Shown piece by piece: positions 43,700 to 52,169 of a stretch of DNA of 64,000 bases. Source of the stretch: Halobacillus sp. A5 (GTDB lineage: Bacteria > Bacillota > Bacilli > Bacillales > Halobacillaceae); NCBI RefSeq assembly GCF_024189315.1, contig NZ_JAIZEO010000001.1, positions 620,001 to 684,000 of the forward strand. The letters run 5' to 3'. Position 1 is the first letter of the stretch; the number at the start of each line of letters is the position of its first letter. The translations under genes and the position numbers were made by a program. The notes beneath the pieces were generated by a model that saw only the letters and a program-made list of their open reading frames with translations, did not search any database and was not told the DNA's origin.

Positions 43700-44317
43700 T
43701 TAAAGAGATTCCCACCACTCTTCTATATTCTCTTTTTTTTGCCTATCTTTAAGTTCAATTATTTCTTCGATGAGTTCATTACAAGTTGTAGTTAATTTAA
43801 TATATTCTTTGGAGATTTGGACTAACTTGTCTGAATAAACAATGCCATATGCATATTTAATTTGCCGGTTACTTTCTTTCCATGAGTTACCATAATCCGA
43901 ACTGTATTCAGATTTTGGCCTAACAATATCATACTTATACAGAATCGCACCAAGTTCTCCGAATAATTTACGGATATTTGTTTCAACAGGCTCTAACACT
44001 TCTCTTTCTGAAAAATACTTTTCTAATTTTTTGTTATTTGTATGCCACCAAATCGAATCAACACCGATGTGTTTTTGAACTAAATCATCTGTTTTACTAA
44101 TAAGTTCTTGAGTTTCTTCTTTCAACTGCTTAGCTTTTTCTTCACCTATACTCGTAATTTTATCCGCATTATCTTTAACGGTTCTTTTCATCTCTTCTTT
44201 ATACCAATTCGTTACAAAAGGAGTTAATTCTTTTAAGTAAAGTTGTTTTTGTTCTTCTAATTTTATGACAAGGTCATTCTTTACCTTTAATTTTTGATCA
44301 ATTTCATTTTGAAGCAT
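43700..44317 (-). CDS. prophage protein of unknown function, coiled-coil rich
   Basis: 205 residues, mostly helical: EIDQKLKVKNDLVIKLEEQKQ and KEEMKRTVKDNADKITSIGEE are heptad-like, then a less charged middle (IGVDSIWWHTNNKKLEKYF) and a C-terminal helix ending ENIEEWWESL. No catalytic motif seen. It is set between two terminators and so is probably transcribed alone, like other moron-type cargo in this stretch. Confidence 0.7.
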   Translation of the reverse strand: MLQNEIDQKLKVKNDLVIKLEEQKQLYLKELTPFVTNWYKEEMKRTVKDNADKITSIGEEKAKQLKEETQELISKTDDLVQKHIGVDSIWWHTNNKKLEKYFSEREVLEPVETNIRKLFGELGAILYKYDIVRPKSEYSSDYGNSWKESNRQIKYAYGIVYSDKLVQISKEYIKLTTTCNELIEEIIELKDRQKKENIEEWWESL

Positions 44318-44465
44318 AAATATCTACTCTCCCAACTAAGATAAATTCTACCAATATTGTAACATAAAACAAAAAACCTCTACATTTAGTTACAAATAAA
44401 CGTTTTGAACTCTATATATAGATGTTGTGAAATGATTGATAAAAAGAGAGGTTGCTGCCTTAAAT

Positions 44466-44495
44466 AATAAAAAGCACCCCTATATGGAGTGCTTA
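44466..44495 (-). terminator. terminator after 68-residue gene
   Basis: AAGCACTCC pairs with GGGGTGCTT around ATATA, followed by TTTTATT on the minus strand. Confidence 0.75.
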
Positions 44496-44501
44496 AGAAT
44501 T

Positions 44502-44708
44502 TTATCTACTATTAAAAGGGTAAATTCTAGTTAATAAGACCTTGGATGTATCAATTTCATGGTACACACCACGTTGATCATGAAAGGATATATATTGTTT
44601 CCTTTCTTCTCTAACTCTCTTTTCTGCATCTTCCTGGCTTTCCTCTTCTATTATCCTACTTAGCTTGTAATCGTGCGTCAGACTATATACAACTTTAAAC
44701 TTTCGCAT
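44502..44708 (-). CDS. small prophage protein of unknown function
   Basis: 68 residues, charged: RKFKVVYSLTHDYKLSRIIE, then SQEDAEKRVREERKQYISFH. ATG at 44708 has GGGAGAG upstream. No family recognised. It is separated from neighbours by a terminator and by the plus-strand genes to the right. Confidence 0.6.
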   Translation of the reverse strand: MRKFKVVYSLTHDYKLSRIIEEESQEDAEKRVREERKQYISFHDQRGVYHEIDTSKVLLTRIYPFNSR

Positions 44709-44877
44709 TAACACACTCTCCCTCACAATCATTTTACAATAATTGTATCATGAGGAAAAATACATTACAAACACTAGTTCTATACAATATATAGATAAGT
44801 TTTCTGTTTTGAGTACAATATATTGATTAAAAATTATCAGATGTGGTATGTTATTAGTGGAAACGAGGTGATAGATT

Positions 44878-44991
44878 ATGGCAAAGAAACCAACAAAGAA
44901 AAGATTATCCCAAGCTGGTTCAGACTTGGCTAGAGAGTCTTCTTCAAAAAAGAAGAAAAGTAAAGCTGGATCAATATTAGGTCGTGCTTAA
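44878..44991 (+). CDS. 37-residue basic peptide
   Basis: Begins MAKKPTKKRLSQAGSDLARE and ends KSKAGSILGRA, with a lysine run between. ATG is preceded by GAGGTGAT with six bases spacing, and a TTGATT-N18-TATGTT promoter-like pair lies about 20-55 bp upstream. Composition and the SKAGSxL ending remind me of tiny basic proteins found in mobile elements of other bacteria; this is recollection, not an alignment. It could bind nucleic acid. Confidence 0.5.
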   Translation: MAKKPTKKRLSQAGSDLARESSSKKKKSKAGSILGRA

Positions 44992-45067
44992 TTCCTTAGA
45001 GAGGTTGGTGGTCTATTGATCGCCAGCTATTACATAAATGTCTTATATTCCCTAAAGGAGTGAATCC

Positions 45068-45613
45068 ATGGATTTATTAAAGATAATTATCCCAGTAGTA
45101 TCAGTTATAATTGGTTTTGGTTTGGGATGGCTAAAAGAGTATATACAACATACACCTAAAGTGAAACTATCATTAATTAACTCTGAGTCTAGTTTTGATA
45201 TGTATAAGGTAGTTCGTGACAATATCGGGGGTTATTCTTCGATTAGAGATGTAGACTACTCAGAACTAACGAATATGGATTTCAACATAAATTTGTTATT
45301 CTATAATTCAGGTAAAGGCGATACTGCAATCACTGACGTAACATTAAAAGTAACTGATGGCGTGAATTCATTGCTCTTACATAATAAGAAAAAGGCAATT
45401 GAAACTCCCATCTTCTTTAATCTTGCAGCAAGAAGTGTGCATTCCGTTAAATTTACTAATAATCTACCATATGAGGAAAATACTAAATTCGCTTTTAACA
45501 GTGAATTAATTGATCCTGTCGGTAAAATAAAAATTACAGTCATCTCAACTGATATAAATGGTAAACAAACGTGTCTAAATGTAGATCCTTTATCGATAAT
45601 AAGAACAAAATAA
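45068..45613 (+). CDS. membrane-anchored protein of unknown function
   Basis: 181 residues. An N-terminal helix (LLKIIIPVVSVIIGFGLGWL) anchors a beta-rich domain (MDFNINLLFYNSGKGDTAIT, SVHSVKFTNNLPYEEN) with an immunoglobulin-like look. AAGGAGTGAATCC precedes ATG. It is on the strand opposite to its surroundings with its own terminator, so it is likely prophage cargo expressed from the lysogen. Confidence 0.7.
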   Translation: MDLLKIIIPVVSVIIGFGLGWLKEYIQHTPKVKLSLINSESSFDMYKVVRDNIGGYSSIRDVDYSELTNMDFNINLLFYNSGKGDTAITDVTLKVTDGVNSLLLHNKKKAIETPIFFNLAARSVHSVKFTNNLPYEENTKFAFNSELIDPVGKIKITVISTDINGKQTCLNVDPLSIIRTK

Positions 45614-45646
45614 AAACACTCCACTATGGAATGGAGTGTTTTATTA
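45612..45646. terminator. bidirectional terminator
   Basis: AAACACTCCA pairs with TGGAGTGTTT around CTATGGAA, with T-rich sequence on the plus side and A/T-rich on the other. Shared by the convergent genes ending at 45613 and 45647. Confidence 0.85.
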
Positions 45647-45919
45647 TTATTTTAATTTCTCTACTCCTATATCTGTAATATGGATGTTTTCCGGCCATAT
45701 CATAGCAATAGCAGTACCGTACTTAGGATCTTTCTGTCCCCCAGGTGTCAGAGCCTCTCCTTTAAATTCTATAAACCCATTTCTCTCTAATCGCTCTAGA
45801 TGAGAAGCTCTGTGATTAATTGACTCAAACTCATCCCAATTAATTTCTTTACGACTATAGTCTTTGTCATAAATAGCTTGAAGAAGTCGTAAGTCAATTG
45901 GTTCTAGTACATCAGGCAT
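45647..45919 (-). CDS. small winged-helix-like prophage protein
   Basis: 90 residues: LEPIDLRLLQAIYDKDYSRK, then NHRASHLERLERNGFIEFKG and a beta-type ending NIHITDIGVEKLK. The helix-helix-wing order suggests a winged-helix DNA-binding fold, but no family was recognised. ATG at 45919 follows GGAGGTAGTAAA. Confidence 0.6.
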   Translation of the reverse strand: MPDVLEPIDLRLLQAIYDKDYSRKEINWDEFESINHRASHLERLERNGFIEFKGEALTPGGQKDPKYGTAIAMIWPENIHITDIGVEKLK

Positions 45920-46073
45920 TTTACTACCTCCCTCCATTGGTCATTATATAAATCTTCGCCAAACAGAGAGAAATCCCTTCCTTAATATGGATTATCATGA
46001 TATTAATTTACTATATTCTATGTATTTTTCGGTGAAAATTGTTCTATGTTTGATTTATACAGTCATTATGTAT

Positions 46074-46775
46074 TTACTTCATATCTTCTATATCCGAATC
46101 GTCCTGTTGCTTATCAGTAAATTTATTTGTCAGGTCAATACGTTCCACTCTTTCATTTTCAGTTTCATAAATCCTACCTAACTTAGCAGATACGTACTCT
46201 TCAATTCTCTTTTTTTCTTCATTAGTAAGTAAGTTATCAATGGAATTTAGGTGTGCAAATTCTCCATACACTTTCTTTACAGCACAATCATAAGCATATG
46301 CAGCCAATTCTTCATTTTCCCATAAGCCAAAATGCTCTTTCTTTCTATCTACTCTTGTCTGCGCTCTATACTTCCCGTATTTGATTGAAACACCTTTATA
46401 TTTTTGTCCTTTGTTTCTCTGTCTGTTATAACAATTTTCATCTGGATTAACAGCCCTTAAATTCTTTTTACGATTATCTAACCCGAGATATTCTCTAGAG
46501 ATATGATCTCCCCATCGCTGATCATCGTCAGTTAATCCTAAAATAAGTCTATGTAGCCGAATGATTTTCTTATTTTTACTGTCTCTTGCTACTGCATATC
46601 CACCTCTACAACCAGTAAATAGCCAACGATACTTCCATAATTTCAGCCTTATGTAGTCCTCTGCATCAACTTTCGTGATCCTGGGAAGACCTTCTTCATC
46701 TTTCCCATGCTTACCTTCTAATTTGATTTCCACATAGCCATCCCTTACTCTTACCTCATTTTTTACTTCTTTCAT
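46074..46775 (-). CDS. HNH homing endonuclease with AP2 DNA-binding domain
   Basis: 233 residues. The HNH_3-type core is IIRLHRLILGL followed by GDHISREYLGLDNRKKNLRA, and an AP2 domain follows (KYKGVSIKYGKYRAQTRVDRK, FGLWENEELAAYAYD). The expected His-Asn-His residues are visible. Such free-standing homing endonucleases spread by cutting related phages lacking them. It lies in its own unit just downstream of the RNA polymerase terminator. Confidence 0.85.
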   Translation of the reverse strand: MKEVKNEVRVRDGYVEIKLEGKHGKDEEGLPRITKVDAEDYIRLKLWKYRWLFTGCRGGYAVARDSKNKKIIRLHRLILGLTDDDQRWGDHISREYLGLDNRKKNLRAVNPDENCYNRQRNKGQKYKGVSIKYGKYRAQTRVDRKKEHFGLWENEELAAYAYDCAVKKVYGEFAHLNSIDNLLTNEEKKRIEEYVSAKLGRIYETENERVERIDLTNKFTDKQQDDSDIEDMK

Positions 46776-46849
46776 CTAATCATCCTCTTTCTTTTTATGT
46801 AGTAACGCATAATCGCTTATACGTTCTAATCAATCTCATCAACTTATTA

Positions 46850-46892
46850 GTAAATAAAAAAATGAGGACTACAGTTAATTAGACTGCAGCCC
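46850..46892 (-). terminator. terminator of the polymerase operon
   Basis: On the minus strand GGGCTGCAGT pairs with ACTGTAGTCC (two G-U pairs) around CTAATTA, followed by TCATTTTTTTATT. It lies about 250 bp beyond the polymerase stop. The rest of the 367-bp gap (46776-47142) is AT-rich and shows a second, weaker hairpin at 47040-47085 but no gene. Confidence 0.75.
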
Positions 46893-47142
46893 TGCGCTAC
46901 TAATAAAAAAAGGGTGGATGAGACCCATTACAACGTATAAAAAAATAGTTATTTCCCTTATTGCTATTGAACAAATAAAATGTTATGATAAAAATGGAAT
47001 GGTATACAATTTTAAAATAAAAAATAAATAAAAAAGAGAAGGATACTAAGCTCTAAATGACCCGTTAGCTTTTCCCTTCCCCTTATAGTTACTTATCTAT
47101 TTTTATGTATTATTCTCTTATACTCTTACTCCCCCAAAGGCT

Positions 47143-49818
47143 TCAGGCAGTCTTACCATTTTCTGTCCGAAGTTTATTTCTTGACATTATTTTTCTCTTT
47201 CTATCCTCTTCTCGATCCCTCTTCTTTTTACACTTATCACACACAACCTTATTCTTTGTCACTTTCCTAAACATGCACTCACAATCTTCACAAATCCAAG
47301 CTTCACTACCTAAATTTTCTTCAAGATTTCTAAATAGTACATCACCGAATGACTTCCACAAAGTTGACTTCTTACTATCAGGCTTCTCGGTATAAACATA
47401 CTCGATTAGCATATCCACAACAGTATCTTCATCATTATTAATTTCTAACAATGCTTTCCTAATCTCGTCATACACATTCAACCTGGTTTTATTGTTCACA
47501 TCCTGTAATTCCATTTGTTTACGAATAAAAGTCTTTTTCGCACGATTAATCTCATTGTATTTGTTGATAACCTGTTGATCCTTCTTCTTGACCTTTTTCT
47601 TTTTCATTAAGAATCGATAATCAAAGTCATCAACTACTTTTGAGAAATGGATTCTTTTCTTTTTAATTATGTATTCAAGCTTATTAACAGTGGTTATGTG
47701 CTCTAAGTATATTTGTTGGTCTTTTTCAGGCATAGTATCAAATATTTCATTATGTATGAGTGGTTCCACCTGATCCTCAGTCTTATCTTTGGCATGGATA
47801 AAGAAATGAGGTAACTTACCTTCAGTCAGTTCATTAATCCTGGCTTTCACTTCTTCTGGCACTTCCGGCATCCACAATGTTTTTGCATAGTCTATAATTG
47901 CGTTATTTATAAAGCAAAGTTGCTTCACTGTGTCTAAATCAATCTTGTTATGTGGAAGGTTAAATATTTTTGAGATTGAATTACTTACTTCTCCAATATT
48001 CTTTGAGTATGCTGCAATCAACGAATTATAAATACTTTCTTCGCTGATTTTTTCCTTTTTAGCAGTTGGTAAATCATAATCTAACGGTACGATACCTTCC
48101 ATGTTACGCTTAGCTATGTAAGTATAAGTTGAATTACTAATTATGTGAGCTTCATCACCATCTACATCAAACATAAGCACCTTACTAATTGGATCATGGA
48201 TGCTAGTATAAATGCAATTAGTGTCAAACCATTTACGTGTATTTGTATTCCTTACATTTTCACGTATAGCGTGCTCTTTGTATAAGTGTGGTGAGCGCAA
48301 TACATCCAATGTTTTCTTATTATCATATAGTTGACAACTTACTTCTCCATTCTTCAACAGTCCTACTGGCTCATCAATGCCCTCAAATAAACATTCACAG
48401 AAAGCATATAAGTCAGGAGCTATGAAAGTACGTTTACTACCCTCTAACAATAACCTTCCTGCCTTAGCATCTTTATAAAGAGAATCCCTGGTATTCCTTA
48501 CTGCCTCTTTACTGTGTTGATCATTTAACAACTCAGGATAAATAGTTAAAGCTTTTTGAAATTCATTCTTATCGTCTTCCTCTTTATTTACACCTAGAAT
48601 ACGTGTCATAACCTCTTTACTTTGACCGGTTTCAGCTATATCCTTGTTTGTCTTTTTTGCAAGTATCTTTAATTCTTTTGCACTCATATCATCCAGTGTC
48701 TGAAGCATCTGGTAGTTGGTAGGCTTATCAGGAAATTTGCTCTCCTCTTCTTTGCAGATAACAAATTCACAACCCTTTTTAAATGCTGACTTATACTCAC
48801 CCCAATTATTGTAATATTTAGCTAATTTAAACTGACTTTCTGTAAAAATATACTGTATGTCTTGAGCAATAATATCCCACTCTTCACCGTAAATGTCTGT
48901 TACAGTCACATCATCTTTCCTCATCTTATCGGTTATAAAATCATCAAACGGAAATGGGATAAGTAAACCTTTAAAGTGAGGCATCCTAAACTGCAGACTC
49001 TTTTCTCTTACTTCAGGCAACATTATTCCTGCACCGTCAAGATGATTGATTGTAATCGATTTATTATGTTTTCGTTCAGGTTTAAAGGTTTTTTCATCTA
49101 TGTAATCTACTGTCTGATTCTTTAGTACAGTCTCGAAGTCTTTAACGACAATCGCTCGGTCAATATCAAAATCTTTAAAGGGTATGCTGCTTGTCATACA
49201 AAGAGCTAAGTATGCGTTCATCTTATTTATGTTAATGCCATACTCTTCATTGCCTTCTTTATCTTCAAACTTCTTATTGTTGATTCTTTCTTTATCAATC
49301 CCACACCAGATACGGTTATGAAACGTTTCATCTTCCATTACACTTTTCTTAATAAATACTGATTTCTTATTTCGGATCATACCAGCACTTGAAGCAAAGT
49401 ATTTAAAATGTTCTCCATCCTCATTAACAAAACCTTTGTGAATTAGATTTTCAAGTACCTTGTAATGGTAAGCTCTCACAATAACAATATCTTTCGTTGT
49501 TTCCTTGTCTTCTAACTCAAGTGTACGTGTAAGTGTTGACATAAACTGACTAATTTTATTCGTATCCTTAAAAGCATCTTCTCTAAGTATTCTCATATCT
49601 TCATTTTCTTCCAGCAGTTCATCTAATTCTTTTTTCAACTCATTGATATGTTCACTGATAAATCTCATCCTTCTTTCAACATTGACTTCATACTTTTTTA
49701 AACGGTTTCTGCAGACATAGCATCTCATCAACCTATTATGTATTGCATTCTCTTCCTCGTTATAAAACCCATCTGTACTGATGGAATATAGATAAATTTG
49801 TTCTTTTAGGTTACTCAT
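47143..49818 (-). CDS. single-subunit double-psi beta-barrel RNA polymerase (YonO/QDE-1-like)
   Basis: About 891 residues. FDVDGDEAHIIS (Asp551/553/555) is the DxDGD metal-binding motif of the catalytic double-psi beta-barrel shared by multisubunit RNA polymerase beta' subunits, cellular RdRPs (QDE-1) and the SPbeta phage polymerase YonO. Earlier, NHLDGAGIMLPEV (about residue 258) and LQFRMPHFKGLLI (about 272) match the 'DGxGxxxPE ... QxRxxxxKG' pattern of the first barrel in that superfamily. A C-terminal zinc ribbon (CEDCECMF...CDKCKK) and a basic tail follow. YonO is a DNA-dependent polymerase of similar length. ATG at 49818 follows AAAAAGGGGA; the frame is open to 49866. It probably transcribes phage genes. 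Confidence 0.82.
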   Translation of the reverse strand: MSNLKEQIYLYSISTDGFYNEEENAIHNRLMRCYVCRNRLKKYEVNVERRMRFISEHINELKKELDELLEENEDMRILREDAFKDTNKISQFMSTLTRTLELEDKETTKDIVIVRAYHYKVLENLIHKGFVNEDGEHFKYFASSAGMIRNKKSVFIKKSVMEDETFHNRIWCGIDKERINNKKFEDKEGNEEYGININKMNAYLALCMTSSIPFKDFDIDRAIVVKDFETVLKNQTVDYIDEKTFKPERKHNKSITINHLDGAGIMLPEVREKSLQFRMPHFKGLLIPFPFDDFITDKMRKDDVTVTDIYGEEWDIIAQDIQYIFTESQFKLAKYYNNWGEYKSAFKKGCEFVICKEEESKFPDKPTNYQMLQTLDDMSAKELKILAKKTNKDIAETGQSKEVMTRILGVNKEEDDKNEFQKALTIYPELLNDQHSKEAVRNTRDSLYKDAKAGRLLLEGSKRTFIAPDLYAFCECLFEGIDEPVGLLKNGEVSCQLYDNKKTLDVLRSPHLYKEHAIRENVRNTNTRKWFDTNCIYTSIHDPISKVLMFDVDGDEAHIISNSTYTYIAKRNMEGIVPLDYDLPTAKKEKISEESIYNSLIAAYSKNIGEVSNSISKIFNLPHNKIDLDTVKQLCFINNAIIDYAKTLWMPEVPEEVKARINELTEGKLPHFFIHAKDKTEDQVEPLIHNEIFDTMPEKDQQIYLEHITTVNKLEYIIKKKRIHFSKVVDDFDYRFLMKKKKVKKKDQQVINKYNEINRAKKTFIRKQMELQDVNNKTRLNVYDEIRKALLEINNDEDTVVDMLIEYVYTEKPDSKKSTLWKSFGDVLFRNLEENLGSEAWICEDCECMFRKVTKNKVVCDKCKKKRDREEDRKRKIMSRNKLRTENGKTA

Positions 49819-49853
49819 CAATAAATTTCCCCTTTTTATTTTAGTAGTTTTTT

Positions 49854-50864
49854 CTAAATCGCCCATCTATCTTCGCTTCTATAACCAACTGGCTCTTCAC
49901 CCCAAGAATTTTCGTCATCTGAAATTTCGCTATCATCAACGCTGGCGAATACATCATCCTGTTCTTGAGCAAACCTTTCAGAAGGATCTGTTGCCTTCTT
50001 ATATTGATAAACCCATCCCCAATTATGTTTTTCCATTGCTTTTTTAAGAACAGAAGAAGGAACACCTTTATCCATGTACCGTTTCAGAAAAATTTCTGTT
50101 GATTCTCTATTCGTCTCCGCAAACTCATCAACTGTGCATTTCCACTTTTTAAACCAAGCAACATGCTCGAAGCTGTCACGTTTATTTACTTTTTTAACGG
50201 TTGTATGTATGAAGCCAGTCATATTTAATTCAATCAATAATGAGGTAACTGTATTGTTGTTAAATCCTAAACGGTCACTTATCTTGGAAATGTTCATCCA
50301 TGCTTTTTTCTCTCCACCTAAAGCATTCGACCATTTACGAATAAAAAAGAATACTGTCAAAGCTTTTGAATTAAGATTCTTTTCGTAAATCTCATTTACA
50401 GTTTCAAAAGTAATATTGATGTATTTATCATCTTCTGTCACAGGAATATCTTGTTTGATTTCTTTAACAACTTCCTGCACAGTTTCAGGTGTATCAATAG
50501 CCTCTAGCTTCAATAATTTGTCGGTATGTACTTTTCCATAATCATCATTATTTTTATATATAGCCGACCAGTCTTTAAACGAATGGTTCTTTATGATGCC
50601 AAGTTTCTCAAAACGTTCAAGTAACTCAGCTATTTTGACTGGTGACAGCTTGGTACTAACATTTACATTAGTGTGTTGTTGCAGCTCACCCACACTCGTA
50701 ATGAAATGATGCTTAGTAATATCCCCTTGGTGGACACGGAAACGGAAAAGCTGCAGATACAACTCCAAACCCTTTTCCTTTCCCATTTTCTGAAACACAG
50801 AATCTTTTCCGCCATCAAACCAACTGGATTTAATTTTTATTGACTCCAACGCAAAATTATCCAT
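49854..50864 (-). CDS. two-winged-helix replication-initiator-like protein
   Basis: 336 residues. Two winged-helix segments are visible: LELYLQLFRFRVHQGDITKH with LSPVKIAELLERFEKLGIIK, and FFFIRKWSNALGGEKKAWMN with ISKISDRLGFNNNTVTSLLI. A helical region and an acidic tail (ASVDDSEISDDENSWGEE) follow. The double-winged-helix layout and a direct-repeat array just upstream resemble iteron-binding plasmid Rep proteins, or DnaD-like phage initiators. ATG at 50864 has GGAG eight bases upstream. The polymerase gene follows 35 bp downstream, presumably cotranscribed. Confidence 0.6.
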   Translation of the reverse strand: MDNFALESIKIKSSWFDGGKDSVFQKMGKEKGLELYLQLFRFRVHQGDITKHHFITSVGELQQHTNVNVSTKLSPVKIAELLERFEKLGIIKNHSFKDWSAIYKNNDDYGKVHTDKLLKLEAIDTPETVQEVVKEIKQDIPVTEDDKYINITFETVNEIYEKNLNSKALTVFFFIRKWSNALGGEKKAWMNISKISDRLGFNNNTVTSLLIELNMTGFIHTTVKKVNKRDSFEHVAWFKKWKCTVDEFAETNRESTEIFLKRYMDKGVPSSVLKKAMEKHNWGWVYQYKKATDPSERFAQEQDDVFASVDDSEISDDENSWGEEPVGYRSEDRWAI

Positions 50865-51055
50865 TAACAAAACTCCTCTAAAAATTTAGTATTTAAAAAT
50901 TCACCAAAAACAAACAACAACAAATTTCAAATTGTCCAAGCGAAGGTTTTGACCTTGACCTAAGAAATGTTTTAAATTTGTCGGGGAAATTTACTTTCAA
51001 CCGACGAGATATTATTTTTTAAATTATATAAAGAGTATTACTTTAAATTAATTAG

Positions 51056-51360
51056 GTTACGATTTTATAACTTTATCCAACATTTTAGATGCTTGACTGT
51101 TACACTTTTATAACTTTTTCTTTTTTAAGAATACCTAAAATCCTTCCAAACCGTTGATATGACAGCATTTCAACCAATAACCACTATACGTTACGATTTT
51201 ATAACTTTTTCTGCTAAATATTGATCATTGCGCATCTATTTTATAACTTTTTCCTAAAATCGCTTACCTTTGCTCTTAAAAAATGCCTAGTTTTCTTGAC
51301 CAATTATGTATAACCCTTGCCATGACTGACTTTTGACTGTTACGATTTTATAACTTTTTC
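51056..51360. repeat. five direct repeats of GTTACGATTTTATAACTTTTTC (iteron-like array)
   Basis: Copies start at 51056 (GTTACGATTTTATAACTTTA), 51099 (GTTACACTTTTATAACTTTT), 51190 and 51339 (both exact) and 51232 (first half diverged, second half exact). Spacings are 43, 91, 42 and 107 bp. The array fills the 475-bp gap before the Rep-like gene; the rightmost copy encodes the last codons and stop of the DUF5659 gene. Candidate replication origin, or promoters for the phage polymerase. Confidence 0.85.
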
Positions 51361-51558
51361 ATACTCACGCTCCCTTTTGTTATTAATCCTGGCATTATAA
51401 TCATCTAGAGCTTTCAAAAGTTCAGGACTACGATAAAATAATGAGAATAACTGGTCAGTCTTTGCGTTTTTTGCCAAAGTCAATGGTTGAAATCCATATT
51501 GTCGCAAATGATCTGATAAATTTTTGCTGTAACAGAAAAGCAGACTTGATTTATCCAT
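51340..51558 (-). CDS. DUF5659-like small phage protein
   Basis: 72 residues: LLFCYSKNLSDHLRQYGFQP then QLFSLFYRSPELLKALDDYN, the pattern of DUF5659 proteins common in phage early regions (short strand-helix-strand with an 'F-x-x-s-x-E-L' helix). Function unknown. ATG at 51558 follows GGAGTTGATCTTA. Its last six codons and stop (EKVIKS*) coincide with the rightmost 22-bp repeat. Confidence 0.65.
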   Translation of the reverse strand: MDKSSLLFCYSKNLSDHLRQYGFQPLTLAKNAKTDQLFSLFYRSPELLKALDDYNARINNKREREYEKVIKS

Positions 51559-51577
51559 TAAGATCAACTCCATTTGA

Positions 51578-51760
51578 TTATTGTCTTTCGTTTACGTATT
51601 GCTGGTAAGCACTAACTAACTTATCCGGCATATCACGTTTATCACGTTCCCATTTGCTCAAGTATGTATAATGACAACCTAATTCTTTTGCAGCCACTTC
51701 TAAACTGATACCGGCCCTTCTACGTTTGATCTGTGTTAGCTCTCTTTCAGTCAGTTCCAT
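51578..51760 (-). CDS. XRE-family helix-turn-helix protein (early regulator)
   Basis: 60 residues, one HTH domain: QIKRRRAGISLEVAAKELGC and HYTYLSKWERDKRDMPDKLV. AAAGGAGGTGAAAGG precedes ATG. Situated in the leftward early operon upstream of the repeat array, it may be Cro-like or an activator of the replication genes. Confidence 0.85.
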   Translation of the reverse strand: MELTERELTQIKRRRAGISLEVAAKELGCHYTYLSKWERDKRDMPDKLVSAYQQYVNERQ

Positions 51761-51904
51761 CCTTTCACCTCCTTTCACAAATAAGACAAAAAATAATAAA
51801 TACGTACCCTCCCCACCTAAAAACCATTTTGATCTAGCAAAAACGCCTTGATCATCGTATTTTTTAATATGGCTAACTTACATAAAACAGACGATTTGAT
51901 CGTT

Positions 51905-52072
51905 TTATTCGTCCTTATCTCTATCCATATCCTCCAAATACTCTTCAAAGTCTTTTAGAATCATATCGAAGTACAACTTATACACAACATCCAACCTTCT
52001 TTGTCTCTCTTCTGGAGAACGCTCCACTTGTACAAATGTATCTACAAAGGTGTATTCTTTTTGTTTGCCCAT
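51905..52072 (-). CDS. 55-residue acidic early protein
   Basis: Begins GKQKEYTFVDTFVQVERSPE and has a C-terminal acidic helix (YFDMILKDFEEYLEDMDRDK). Perfect AAAGGAGGTGATAAAA before ATG. Unknown family; similar in size and charge to the three paralogous genes to the right. Confidence 0.65.
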   Translation of the reverse strand: MGKQKEYTFVDTFVQVERSPEERQRRLDVVYKLYFDMILKDFEEYLEDMDRDKDE

Positions 52073-52134
52073 TTTTATCACCTCCTTTCAATTTCTGAAT
52101 AAAAGAGTGATTTTAATTGAATTTAGATCTCCAC

Positions 52135-52163
52135 TTGCATTTTAGATTGAGTCATATTATACT
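52135..52163 (+). promoter_or_regulatory. sigma-A-type promoter of candidate small RNA
   Basis: TTGCAT and TATACT separated by exactly 17 bp. Transcription would start near 52170, away from the leftward early genes. Confidence 0.55.
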
Positions 52164-52169
52164 ATCGGT

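Noticed and set aside
46074-46775. Insertion sequence or intron-encoded transposase
   Set aside because: The HNH and AP2 motifs indicate a free-standing homing endonuclease; no terminal inverted repeats or transposase motifs were seen.
51000-51360. CRISPR array
   Set aside because: Repeats are 22 bp and AT-rich, the intervals are irregular (43-107 bp) and no cas genes are nearby; iterons or promoters explain them better.
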